From: JBGAPI01 sp044221335
GTDB lineage: Bacteria; Pseudomonadota; Gammaproteobacteria; Xanthomonadales; Ahniellaceae
Length of the DNA: 64,000 bases
Direction of reading: 5' to 3'
NCBI GenBank assembly: GCA_044221335.1
Contig: JBGAPI010000009.1
Location: 51,938-115,937, forward strand
Shown: piece by piece, positions 7,544 to 17,200 of the stretch
Numbering within the stretch: the stretch's first letter is position 1
Layout of the letters: every line of letters starts with the position of its first letter
Program-made: the position numbers and the translations under genes
Notes under the pieces: generated by a model
What the model was told of the DNA's origin: nothing
What the model saw: only the letters and a program-made list of their open reading frames with translations
The model's database searches: none

Positions 7544-8482
7544 ATGGCCAAGTCCGCACCTCCGAAAGCCGCCAAGTCCAAGCCCGCCGCGGGCAAGGGC
7601 AAGCCGGCTGCCAAGCCCGCCAAGAGCGCTCCCGCCCCCAAGGCCGCGGCATCGAAGGCGAAGGGAACGATGACCAAACTGATGGCCCTCGTCAGCAAGT
7701 TGAAGCCCGGCGCGGCGAAGCCCGCGCCGGCCGCCACCAAGAAGGCGGTCCCCGCGAAGCCGGTCAAGCCGACCCCCGCGAGCAAGCCCGCCCCCGCCAA
7801 GCAGGTATCGAAACCGGTGTCCCCCAGCAAGCCCGTCGCCAAGTCCGCTCCCGCCAAGTCCGCCGCCCCGGCCAAGACCGCCGCTCCGACCAAGCCCGCC
7901 GCCACCGCGAAGGCTGCCCCGGTCGCCGCGCCGGCCGTCGCTGCGCCGCCGACCAAGTCGACCGGCCCGCGCGCCGTCGCGGTTGCGGTCTCGAAGCCGA
8001 AGGGGGCCGCCAAGCCCGGTGAGCAGCGCCGCCTCGCGCCGCCGATCAAGACCAAGAATGGCGAAGTCGTCCGCGTCAACCTGCCGAAGGGCTACAAGCC
8101 GACGCCGACCGAGCCGTACATGAACGCGAAGCAGACCGAGTACTTCCGCCAGAAGCTGGTGAACTGGCGCGTCGAACTGGTCGAAGAGTCGAAGCAGACC
8201 ATCGAGAATCTGCGCGACGAAGTGCGCGACGTCGGCGACGAGGCCGAGCGCGCCACCCGCGAGACCGAGAACTCGCTGGAACTGCGCACCCGCGACCGCT
8301 ACCGCAAGCTGATCGGCAAGATCGACGATTCGCTGAAGCGGATCGACGAGGGCGAATACGGCTACTGCGTGGACACCGGGGATCCGATCGGCCTCGACCG
8401 CCTGGAAGCCCGCCCGACCGCCGAGCGCACCGTGGATGCACAGGAGCGCTGGGAGCATCGGCAGAAGCAAATGGCGGACTAA
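7544..8482 (+). CDS. dksA: DksA/TraR-family transcription factor with Ala/Lys/Pro-rich extension
   Basis: RNA-polymerase secondary-channel regulator of the DksA family, 312 aa, about twice the usual 150. Residues 1-165 are a low-complexity Lys/Ala/Pro tract. The DksA core follows: NAKQTEYFRQKLVNWRVEL, a coiled coil with the DEAERATRETENSLELRTRDR segment that contacts the polymerase active site, and the C-terminal globular end. The four-cysteine zinc finger is reduced to one cysteine (YGYCVDTGDP; later cysteines replaced by T, V and A), so it should not bind zinc classically. AAGGA lies about 11 bases upstream of the ATG. It has its own promoter upstream and a strong terminator downstream. Confidence 0.9.
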   Translation: MAKSAPPKAAKSKPAAGKGKPAAKPAKSAPAPKAAASKAKGTMTKLMALVSKLKPGAAKPAPAATKKAVPAKPVKPTPASKPAPAKQVSKPVSPSKPVAKSAPAKSAAPAKTAAPTKPAATAKAAPVAAPAVAAPPTKSTGPRAVAVAVSKPKGAAKPGEQRRLAPPIKTKNGEVVRVNLPKGYKPTPTEPYMNAKQTEYFRQKLVNWRVELVEESKQTIENLRDEVRDVGDEAERATRETENSLELRTRDRYRKLIGKIDDSLKRIDEGEYGYCVDTGDPIGLDRLEARPTAERTVDAQERWEHRQKQMAD

Positions 8483-8515
8483 TCGTCGACGCGGTCGGAT
8501 TGGCCGCGCTCCGGC

Positions 8516-8571
8516 GGGGAATTCGCTGCGCGAATTCCCCAGGAAAAACCCCGCTGGCGCGGGGTTTTTTT
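8516..8571 (+). terminator. Palindrome plus intrinsic terminator after dksA
   Basis: Two hairpins are stacked downstream of dksA. The first (8516-8540) has perfect 11-base arms GGGGAATTCGC and GCGAATTCCCC around a 3-base loop. The second is a classic intrinsic terminator: CCCCGC (8549-8554), loop TGGC, GCGGGG (8559-8564), then seven T (8565-8571). Confidence 0.88.
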
Positions 8572-8681
8572 GTGAGCGAAGGAGTCTTGAATGGGGCTTG
8601 GTGGGGTCGAGTGTGCTCGTGACGATCCGGCGCGCCGGCTTGCTTCAATCCATGGTCGAGCGAGCTTCGACAATGAATTCG

Positions 8682-8722
8682 CCCCAAGAAAAAACCCCGC
8701 GCGAGCGGGGTTTTTCTTGGGG
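8682..8722. terminator. Bidirectional intrinsic terminator
   Basis: A long stem: CCCCAAGAAAAAACCCCGC (8682-8700) pairs with GCGGGGTTTTTCTTGGGG (8705-8722) apart from one extra A. It presents T-runs on both strands, so it can end transcription from dksA and from the convergent cytochrome genes. It shares the AAAACCCCGC core with the terminator at 8549-8571, about 140 bases away. Confidence 0.85.
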
Positions 8723-8768
8723 ATTCGTGCGCGCAGCGCGCAAATTCCCGCCGTCAGCCGCGCGGCTG

Positions 8769-9107
8769 TCATTTGAAATGGCTGAGGTCCTGGATATCGC
8801 CCTCTTTCGACGCGAAGAAGGCGGCCAGGTTGGCGATGTCGGCATCGTTCAGCGCCGCGGCCTGGCCCTGCATGACGAGATTCTTGCGGGCGCCCGAGCG
8901 GTAGTCCTTCAGGGCCTTGGCGAGGTAGTCCTCGTACTGGCCGGCCAGCTTCGGGTACTGCGGGTCGATCGGCTTGTTGCCGTCCGGGCCGTGGCAGGCG
9001 GCGCAGGTCTGCGCCTTCTCGGCGGCGGCGGCCGGGTCGCCCGCGGCGTGCGCGCCGGTGGCGGCGAGGGAAAGGGTGGCGGCGATCAGGAGGGTTGCGA
9101 TACGCAT
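8769..9107 (-). CDS. Periplasmic c-type cytochrome (class I)
   Basis: Monoheme cytochrome c of 112 aa. Start at 9107 gives a clean signal peptide (MRIATLLIAATLSLAATGAHA). The heme motif CAACHG follows at about residue 33, then a distal Met candidate in NLVMQGQAAALNDADIANLAAFFASKEG, the usual C-terminal helix of cytochrome c4/c5-like proteins. It acts as a periplasmic electron carrier. It lies 14 bases downstream of a second cytochrome gene of similar size, giving a two-gene unit; the pair resembles two halves of a c4-type diheme protein split into separate genes. Confidence 0.9.
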   Translation of the reverse strand: MRIATLLIAATLSLAATGAHAAGDPAAAAEKAQTCAACHGPDGNKPIDPQYPKLAGQYEDYLAKALKDYRSGARKNLVMQGQAAALNDADIANLAAFFASKEGDIQDLSHFK

Positions 9108-9121
9108 GGTCGGGTCGCCCG

Positions 9122-9439
9122 TCACTTGCTGCTGGAGAGGAAGGCGGCGATGTCGGCGATGTCCTGGTCGGACAGGCTCTCGCCCTGCGCACGCATCGTC
9201 GGATGCAGCCGCTCGCCCTTCTTGTAGGCGTTCAGCGCATTGGTGAGATAGGCCGCGGTCTGGCCGTGGATCTTCGGCACGTGGTACTGCGGGTAGGCGT
9301 TGCGGTAGCCCGGCACGCCGTGGCATCCGGTGCAGGTGTAGGCCTTGGTCTTGCCGTCCTCGATGTTGCCGTCCGCCGCACGGGCGGGCAGGGCGGCGAC
9401 AGCGGCCAGCAAGGCCGTGCAGATGAGCACTTGGCGCAT
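9122..9439 (-). CDS. Periplasmic c-type cytochrome (class I)
   Basis: Monoheme cytochrome c of 105 aa with signal peptide MRQVLICTALLAAVAALPARA, heme motif CTGCHGVPG at about residue 36, KIHGQTAAYLTNALNAYKKGER, the axial Met candidate in HPTMRAQ and the helix LSDQDIADIAAFLSS. AGGAAGGA precedes the ATG at 9439, supporting that start. The first of two tandem cytochromes; the two share layout (CxxCHG, GQ-x-YL-x-ALKxYxxG) and probably arose by duplication. The divergent neighbour is the RND operon; 242 bases lie between them. Confidence 0.9.
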   Translation of the reverse strand: MRQVLICTALLAAVAALPARAADGNIEDGKTKAYTCTGCHGVPGYRNAYPQYHVPKIHGQTAAYLTNALNAYKKGERLHPTMRAQGESLSDQDIADIAAFLSSSK

Positions 9440-9681
9440 TGAAATCCTTCCTCGGTATTCCCCCACGCCGAACGGCGCGACGGCGCGGGAGTTTAACCGG
9501 TTAGCCCGGATGTTTCACCGGGGGCGGGCGTGGCGAAGACGCCTGTCCCATCAGTCACGGCAACCTTGTGCGGGCTTGTGTCCTCTGACACGGTGACTCA
9601 TGGGACGGGATCGCCCCGGAGCGCTTTGGAATACTGGGCATCACATTGGGAAATCGTGCGAATACCATGGGGACGACGTCG

Positions 9682-10893
9682 ATGCGACGCTGGAATCTGG
9701 CCGGAATTGCGCTGTTGGGACTGGGGCTCGTGGCCTGTGGCCGACCCGGCATGAGCAACAAGGGGGACGACAAGAACGCCGAGCAGGCCGCCGTGCCGGT
9801 CGAGGTCGTTCCGGTCAAGCGCGGCGAGATCATCGCCAGCTACAGCGGCACCGCCACGCTGGAGGCCGATCGCGAGGCCCAGGTCGTCGCCAAGACCAGT
9901 GGCGTGCTGCTGCGCCTGATGGCCGAGGAGGGCGACCACGTGCGCCAGGGCCAGGTCCTCGCGAAGATCGATCCGGAATCCGCGCGCCTGCAGCTCGCGC
10001 AGACCGAGTCGACGATGCGCCGGCTGGAGAACGACTACCGCCGCGCCAGCGACATGTTCGGCTCCAAGCTGATCAGCCAGGAGTCCTTCGACAAGATCCG
10101 CTACGACCTCGAGACCCAGAAGGCTGCCTTCGCACTGGCCAAGCTCGAGCTGTCCTACACGGACATCGTCGCGCCGATCGACGGCGTGATCTCGTCGCGG
10201 CTGGTGAAGGAGGGCAACCTCATCCAGCTGCACCAGGCGCTGTTCAAGATCGACGACTTCGATCCGCTGCTCGGCGTGCTGAACGTGCCCGAGCGCGACC
10301 TCGCCACCATCCGCCCGGGACTGGCGGTCTCGATGAGCGTCGATGCGCTGTTCGGCAAGTCCTTCGACGGCAAGGTCGCGCGGGTGAGCCCGGTGGTCGA
10401 TCCGAAGACCGGCACCTTCCGGGTGACCTGCGAGTTCTCCGACAAGACCGGCCTGATCAAGTCCGGCATGTTCGGCCGCATCGACGTGGTGTTCGACCAT
10501 CGCGAGAACGTGCTGGTGCTGCCGCGCTCGGCGGTGATCGACGAGGACGGCCAGACCTCCGTGTTCGTGGCGACCAAGGCCCCGCCGGCGGCGCCGGCGA
10601 TGGGCAAGGACGGCAAGCCGGTCGCCGACGCCAAGCCGGCCGCGGACGCCAAGCCCGCCGCCGACGGAAAGCCGCCCACGCCGCCGAAGGAGCGCTGGGT
10701 CGCCAGCCGTCGCAATGTCAGGCTCGGCTACGCGAGCGGCGACTCGATCGAGATGCTCGACGGCCTCGCCGAGGGCGACCAGATCATCACCGTCGGCCGC
10801 GCCGCGCTGCGCGACGGCAGCCTGATCGACGTGATCCCGCCCGATGGCGGCAAGACCGCCGCCGCCGACACCGCGAAGGGCAGCCAGCCATGA
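9682..10893 (+). CDS. RND efflux periplasmic adaptor (membrane fusion lipoprotein)
   Basis: Membrane fusion protein of a tripartite efflux pump. A lipoprotein signal (MRRWNLAGIALLGLGLVAC, lipobox LVAC) anchors it to the inner membrane. The lipoyl and barrel parts are visible: GTATLEADREAQVVAKTSGVL, EGDHVRQGQVLAKID, a helical hairpin, DIVAPIDGVISSRLVKEGN, and DPKTGTFRVTCEFSD. A low-complexity insert rich in KPAAD repeats (about residues 310-345) precedes the C-terminal proximal domain. GGGGAC precedes ATG 9682; ATG 9667 is also possible. Its stop overlaps the permease start (ATGA), so translation is coupled. Confidence 0.9.
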   Translation: MRRWNLAGIALLGLGLVACGRPGMSNKGDDKNAEQAAVPVEVVPVKRGEIIASYSGTATLEADREAQVVAKTSGVLLRLMAEEGDHVRQGQVLAKIDPESARLQLAQTESTMRRLENDYRRASDMFGSKLISQESFDKIRYDLETQKAAFALAKLELSYTDIVAPIDGVISSRLVKEGNLIQLHQALFKIDDFDPLLGVLNVPERDLATIRPGLAVSMSVDALFGKSFDGKVARVSPVVDPKTGTFRVTCEFSDKTGLIKSGMFGRIDVVFDHRENVLVLPRSAVIDEDGQTSVFVATKAPPAAPAMGKDGKPVADAKPAADAKPAADGKPPTPPKERWVASRRNVRLGYASGDSIEMLDGLAEGDQIITVGRAALRDGSLIDVIPPDGGKTAAADTAKGSQP

Positions 10894-13800
10894 GCGTGAT
10901 CGATCTCGCGGTGAAACGGCGGGTGTCGGTGGCGATGGTCACCCTGTCGATGGTGCTGTTCGGCTTCATCGCGCTGGCCGAGCTGAAGGTCACCCTGCTG
11001 CCCGACCTGTCCTATCCGACGCTGACCGTGCGCACGGAGTACACCGGCGCCGCGCCGGCGGAGATCGAGAACCTGATCTCGACGCCGGTGGAGGAGGCGG
11101 TCGGCGTGGTGAAGAACCTGCGCAAGGTGCATTCGGTCTCGCGCACCGGGCAGTCCGACGTGATCCTGGAGTTCGCCTGGGGCACCCAGATGGACCAGGC
11201 CAGTCTCGAGGTGCGCGACAAGCTCGAGGTCGTGCAGCTGCCGCTGGAGGCGAAGAAGCCGGTGCTGCTGCGCTTCAACCCGTCGACCGAGCCGATCCTG
11301 CGCCTCGCGCTGTCGACCGGCAGCGAGGGTGCGGCGCTCGACGAAGCGGCGCTGAAGGCGTTGCGCCGCTACGCCGACGAGGACCTGAAGAAGCGCATCG
11401 AGCCGATCGACGGCGTTGCCGCGGTCAAGGTCGGCGGCGGTCTGGAGGACCAGGTGCAGGTCGACATCGACCAGCGCAAGCTGGCCCAGCTCGGCCTCGA
11501 CATCAGCGTCGTCAACGACCGTCTGAAGGCCGAGAACGTCAACGTCTCCGGCGGCCGCATCGAGGAGTCGGGCGAGCGCTATCTGGTCCGCACGATCAAC
11601 CAGTTCGCGACCGTCGACGCGATGAAGGAGCTGCTGGTCCGGGTCGTCAACGGCGTGCCGGTGAAGCTGAAGGACGTCGCCGACGTGCACCAGGGCTACA
11701 AGGAGCGCGAGTCGGTGATCCGCCTGGCGGGTCGCGAGGCGATCGAGCTTGCGATCTACAAGGAAGGCGACGCCAACACGGTGAAGGTCGCCGAGGGCGT
11801 GAAGAAGGCGCTGGAGGGGCTGAAGAAGCACCTGCCGACCGGCGCCAAGCTCGACATCGTCGACGACCAGTCGGTGTTCATCCGCTCCTCGCTCGCCGAG
11901 GTCCGGCAGGCGGCGCTGGAGGGCGGCCTGCTGTCGATCCTGATCATCTTCTTCTTCCTGCGCGACTCCTGGTCGACGCTGGTGATCTCGCTGTCGCTGC
12001 CGGTGTCGCTGATCGCGACGTTCTTCTTCATGGGCCGGCTCGGGCTGTCGCTGAACGTGATGTCGCTGGGCGGCCTCGCGCTCGCCACCGGCATGGTGGT
12101 CGACGACTCCATCGTGGTGCTGGAGAGCATCGCGAAGCGACGCGAACAGGGCATGTCGGTGCTCGCCGCGGCGGTCGCCGGCACCCGCGAGGTCGCGATG
12201 GCGGTGACCGCTTCGACGCTGACGTCGGTCGCCGTGTTCTTCCCGCTGGTGTTCGTGCAGGGCGTCGCGGGCCAGCTGTTCCGCGACCAGGCGCTGACGG
12301 TCACGATCGCGCTGCTGATCTCGCTGGTGGTGTCGATGACGCTGATCCCGATGCTGGCCTCGCTGCAGTCGAAGGCGCCGCAGGCCTATTCGGACGAGGC
12401 GCCGGTCGAGCCGTACCTCGGCAAGACCCGCGTCGGCAAGGTCGGAATGAAGGTGTCGAACGGCCTCGGCGGCTTCCTCTTCGGGACGCTGCCGGAGATG
12501 CTGATGACGCTGGTCTTCCTGCTGCGCCGCTTCTCCCGCGCCACCGTCGGTCGCGTGCTCGGCTTCGTCGGCGACATCGTGATGAAGCCCTACGACGCGG
12601 TCGCGGGGATGTACCACCGCACGCTGCCGAGCGTGCTCGACCGCCCGGCGCCGATCCTGCTGTTCTCGCTGGTCGCCTTCGTCGGATCGCTGGCCGTGGT
12701 CCCGACGCTGGGTCTCGACCTGATCCCGCAGCTGCAGCAGGGCCAGTTCGAGATGACCCTGAAGCTGCCGCCGGGCACGCCGATCGAGGAGACCGACGCG
12801 ATGCTCACGTCGATCACCGCGGAGAACAACAAGAACGGCAACATCAAGCAGATGTTCGGCGTCAGCGGCGCCGGCACCCGGCTCGACGCCAACCCGACCG
12901 AGTCGGGCGAGAACATCGGCCGACTGCTGGTCAGCCAGGTTCCGGGCAGCGGGGACGCCGGCGAGGCGGCCGCGCAGGGCGCGCTGCGCAAGTCGGCGAA
13001 CGCGCGTCCGGGCACCGACGTGAAGTTCTCGCGTCCGCAGCTGCTGTCCTTCGCGACGCCGCTGGAGATCGAGATCCGCGGCTTCGACCTCGACGTGCTG
13101 CGCAAGGCCGGCCAGGAGATGGCGCGGCGGCTGTCGACCAATCCGCGCTATGCCGACGTCAAGTCGACCGTGGAGCAGGGCTATCCCGAGATCCGCATCC
13201 GCTTCGACCAGGACCGCGCCGCGGCGCTCGGGCTCACCACCCGCCAGATCGCGGACCAGGTCGTGCGCAAGGTGCGTGGCGAAGTCGCCACCCGCTACAG
13301 CCTGCGCGAGCGCAAGATCGACGTGCTGGTCCGCGCCGCCGAGAAGGACCGCGCCTCGGTCGAGGACGTCAAGAACCTGATCGTCAATCCGCAGTCCGAC
13401 AAGCCGGTCACGCTGGCGGCGGTCGCCGAAGTGGTCGCGACCGAAGGCCCGTCGGAGATCCACCGGATCGACCAGGAGCGCGTCGCGGTCGTGTCGGCCA
13501 GCATCGCCCAGGGCGACCTCGGCACCGCGGTCGCCGAGATCGAGCGCGACCTCGCCGCGAAGCCGCTGACCGCCGGCGCCACCGTGCACATCGGCGGCCA
13601 GAACGAGGAGCTGACCGCATCGGTCAACTCGCTGGTGTTCGCGCTGTCGCTGGCGATCTTCCTGGTGTACCTGGTGATGGCCTCGCAGTTCGAGTCGCTG
13701 CTGCACCCGTTCGTGATCCTGTTCACCGTCCCGCTGGCCGCGGTCGGCGCGATCTTCACGCTGAAGGCCACCGGCACCGTGCTGTCGGTGGTGGTGTTCA

Positions 13801-14195
13801 TCGGCATGATCCTGCTGGTCGGCATCGTGGTGAAGAACGCGATCGTGCTGATCGACAAGGTCAACCAGCTGCGCGAGGAGGGCGTCGACAAGCGCAACGC
13901 ACTCTTGCAGGCGGCCGAGTCGCGGCTGCGCCCGATCATGATGACCTCGATCTGCACGCTGCTCGGCTTCCTGCCGCTGGCGCTGGGCACGGGCGAGGGC
14001 TCGGAGATCCGCGCGCCGATGGCGATCACCGTGATCGGCGGCCTGGCGGTGTCGACCCTGCTGACCCTGCTGGTGATCCCGATCGTGTACGAGCGGCTCG
14101 ACCGCAAGTCCGACGCCGACTACGTCGCCCGCAAGCGCAAGCTCGACGAACTCGCCGCCGGCGACGCCGCCGAAGCGGCCAGCGCGGCGCACTGA
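10890..14195 (+). CDS. RND efflux permease, first of tandem pair
   Basis: Inner-membrane proton-driven RND transporter, 1101 aa (AcrB-like proteins are about 1030-1050). N-terminal helix MSVIDLAVKRRVSVAMVTLSMVLFGFIAL, two large periplasmic loops, and twelve membrane segments in two repeats. Proton-relay residues are present: Asp405-Asp406 in GMVVDDSIVV and Lys982 in GIVVKNAIVLID. Compared with the usual length there is extra sequence around residues 495-560 between the two halves. It starts inside the adaptor stop (ATGA) and is followed after 12 bases by a second permease, giving an MdtABC-like order. Substrate unknown. Confidence 0.92.
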   Translation: MSVIDLAVKRRVSVAMVTLSMVLFGFIALAELKVTLLPDLSYPTLTVRTEYTGAAPAEIENLISTPVEEAVGVVKNLRKVHSVSRTGQSDVILEFAWGTQMDQASLEVRDKLEVVQLPLEAKKPVLLRFNPSTEPILRLALSTGSEGAALDEAALKALRRYADEDLKKRIEPIDGVAAVKVGGGLEDQVQVDIDQRKLAQLGLDISVVNDRLKAENVNVSGGRIEESGERYLVRTINQFATVDAMKELLVRVVNGVPVKLKDVADVHQGYKERESVIRLAGREAIELAIYKEGDANTVKVAEGVKKALEGLKKHLPTGAKLDIVDDQSVFIRSSLAEVRQAALEGGLLSILIIFFFLRDSWSTLVISLSLPVSLIATFFFMGRLGLSLNVMSLGGLALATGMVVDDSIVVLESIAKRREQGMSVLAAAVAGTREVAMAVTASTLTSVAVFFPLVFVQGVAGQLFRDQALTVTIALLISLVVSMTLIPMLASLQSKAPQAYSDEAPVEPYLGKTRVGKVGMKVSNGLGGFLFGTLPEMLMTLVFLLRRFSRATVGRVLGFVGDIVMKPYDAVAGMYHRTLPSVLDRPAPILLFSLVAFVGSLAVVPTLGLDLIPQLQQGQFEMTLKLPPGTPIEETDAMLTSITAENNKNGNIKQMFGVSGAGTRLDANPTESGENIGRLLVSQVPGSGDAGEAAAQGALRKSANARPGTDVKFSRPQLLSFATPLEIEIRGFDLDVLRKAGQEMARRLSTNPRYADVKSTVEQGYPEIRIRFDQDRAAALGLTTRQIADQVVRKVRGEVATRYSLRERKIDVLVRAAEKDRASVEDVKNLIVNPQSDKPVTLAAVAEVVATEGPSEIHRIDQERVAVVSASIAQGDLGTAVAEIERDLAAKPLTAGATVHIGGQNEELTASVNSLVFALSLAIFLVYLVMASQFESLLHPFVILFTVPLAAVGAIFTLKATGTVLSVVVFIGMILLVGIVVKNAIVLIDKVNQLREEGVDKRNALLQAAESRLRPIMMTSICTLLGFLPLALGTGEGSEIRAPMAITVIGGLAVSTLLTLLVIPIVYERLDRKSDADYVARKRKLDELAAGDAAEAASAAH

Positions 14196-14207
14196 GGAGT
14201 TGCCCCC

Positions 14208-17200
14208 ATGGACATCGCCGAACTGTCGATCCGCCGTCCCGTCACCATCATCATGGCCTTCGTGTCGCTGGTGGTGATCGGCGGCATCGCCGCGCTGCGC
14301 CTGCCGCTGGAGTACTTCCCGGCGGTCGACGCGCCGTTCGCCTTCGTCAACGTGCCCTACAGCGGCTCGACGCCGGCGGAGGTGGAACGCAACATCACCC
14401 GTCCGATCGAGGAGGCACTGTCGACCATCGGCGGGATCAAGCGGCTGAACTCGTTCTCGCGTTCCGAGGCGAGCCAGATGTTCATGGAGTTCGACTGGAC
14501 GGCCGACGTCGCGATCAAGACCTCCGAGGTGCGCGACCGCATCGACGCGATCCGCGCGGAACTGCCCTCCGACCTGCAGCGCATCTTCGTGCAGCGCTTC
14601 ACCCCGTCGGACCAGCCGGTGATGGCCCTGCGCCTCGGCTCCGAGCAGGACCTGTCGAAGTCCTACGACCTGATCGAGCGCAAGCTGCGGCGACCGCTGG
14701 AGCGTCTGCCCGGCGTCGCGCGGGTCGAACTGAACGGCCTGTCCGCGCCGGAAGTGGAGATCGCGCTAGACGCCGACCGCCTGACCGCGCACGGCGTCGA
14801 CCTCGCCACCCTCAACCAGCGGCTGCGCTCGCTCAACTTCTCCGTATCCGCCGGCACCGTCCGCGACGGCCCGCAGCGCCTTCGCGTGCAGCCCGAGGGC
14901 GAGTTCACCAGCCTGGACGACATGCGCAACCTCGCGATCGACGACAAGGGACTGCGCCTGTCCGACGTTGCCGACGTCCACCTGCAGCCGGCCCGACTCA
15001 CGGTGCGGCGCCATCTCGACCTCAAGCCGGCGGTCGGCCTGGACGTGTTCAAGGAGCGCGAGGCCAACCTCGTCACCGTGGGTCGGCTGGTCCTCGACGA
15101 GATCGAGAAGATCAAGCAGGACCCGGAACTGCAGGGCATCCAGCTGTACCTGGTGCAGGACCAGGCCTCGGGCGTGACCCAGTCGCTGGCGGCGCTCGCC
15201 GAGGCCGGTTTCATCGGCTCGGTGCTGTCGGTGATCGTGCTGTTCTTCTTCCTGCGCCACTGGCCGTCGACCCTGATGATCTCGGCGGCGGTGCCGCTGT
15301 GCCTCGTGATCACGCTCGGCGTGATGTACTTCCTCGGCATCTCGCTCAACGTGCTGTCGATGATGGGCCTCTTGCTCGGTGTCGGCATGGTGGTCGACAA
15401 CGGCGTGGTGGCGGTGGAGAGCATCTACCAGGAGCGCGAGAAGATGCCCGGCGACCCGCAGCGCGCTGCCACCCTCGGCGTGCGCAACGTCGCGATCGCG
15501 CTGTCGGCCGGCACGCTGTGCCACTGCATCGTGTTCCTGCCGAACATCTTCGGCGCGAAGAATTTCCTGTCGATCTACCTGTCGCACGTCGCCTACGCGA
15601 TCAGCATCTCGCTGCTGTCGTCGTGGCTGGTGGCGGTGACGCTGGTGCCGCTGTTCGCCTCGCGGATGCCGGCGCCGAAGTTCGTGCACCAGCACGATTC
15701 GCTGATCGGGCGGCTGCGCGACCGCTATGCCGACTTCATCGCCTGGACTCTGGTCCACCGCACCAAGACCATCCTGGGCCTGACGGCCCTGATGCTCCTC
15801 ACCGTGGTCCCGATGAAGCTGGTCAAGGTCGACATGTTCCCGGCCGACGCCACCCGCAAGCTGCAGCTGCAGTACGACCTGAACGGCGTGTACACGCTCG
15901 ACCAGATGGAAGCCAACGTCCGCAAGGTCGAGGACTGGCTGACGGCGCACAAGGAGGAGCTGGAGATCATCCAGGTCTACAGCTACATGAACGAGGACTT
16001 CGGCGGCGGCACCTACGTCACGCTGAAGGAGAACGGCAAGCTGCGCACCGAGGACGTGAAGGAGTCGATCGCCAAGGGCCTGCCCAAGCTCGCGATCGGC
16101 GAGGTCGGCTTCGGCCAGAACCGCGGCGGCGGCGGACAGGCGCTGCAGGTCTCGGTGATCGGCGACAGCGGCGAGGAGCTGCGCAAGCTCGGCGACACCA
16201 TCATCCCCATCCTGAAGCGGGTGCCGGGATTGCGCGACGTGCGCACCGACGATGCCTCGGCCAACCACGAGATCGCGATCCATGTCGATCGCGAGCGCGC
16301 GGCCGCCTATGGCTTCTCCGCCGAACAGGTCGCGACCTTCATCGCGGTGGCGATCCGCGGTGCGCCGCTGTCGGAGTTCCGCTCCGGCGACCGCGAGGTG
16401 CCGGTGTGGCTGCGCTTCGGCAGCAACGACCGCCGCAGCGTCGACGACCTGCGCGACCTCAAGCTGAAGCGTGCCGACGGCAGCCTGGTGCCGCTGCTGT
16501 CGATGGTCGACGTGAAGATGTCCGAGACCCCGTCTGCGATCGGCCGCCAGGATCGCCAGACCGCGCTGCCGATCAAGCTCAATCTCGCCAAGGACGCCAC
16601 CGAGAGCGACGTGCGCAAGAACATCGAGAAGGCGATGAACTCGATCGCGCTGCCGGCCGGCTACCGCTGGAGCTTCGGCGGCGGCTTCAACGATTCCAAC
16701 GATGCGCTGAACCAGATGCTGTTCAACACGCTGCTGGCGCTGGTGATGATCTACGTGGTGATGGCCGCGCTGTTCGAGTCGCTGCTGTTCCCGGCAGCGA
16801 TCGTCACCTCGATCGTGTTCTCGATCTTCGGGGTGTACTGGATGTTCCTGTTCACCCACACGACCTTCTCGATCACCGCCTTCATCGGGATCCTGATCCT
16901 GATGGGCGTGGTGGTGAACAACGGCATCGTGATGGTCGAGCACATCAACCAGTTGCGGCATTCCGGCCAGTCGCGCACCGACGCGCTGGTCCACGGCAGC
17001 CGCGACCGCCTGCGCCCGGTGCTGATGACGATGGGCACGGCGATCCTCGGCATGGTGCCGCTGTGCGTGTCCAACACCCAGATCGGTGGCGACGGCCCGC
17101 CCTACTATCCGATGGCGCGCGCCATCGCCGGAGGACTGATTTTCTCCACCGCGGTCACGCTGCTGGTGTTGCCGGCGATCTACGCGATCTTCGACGACTG

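Noticed and set aside
10728..14192. A 1154-codon open frame on the minus strand opposite the first RND permease
   Set aside because: It is the GC-rich shadow of the permease: its translation is dominated by Arg, Gln, Asp and His repeats with no domain, while the plus strand has a complete RND protein.
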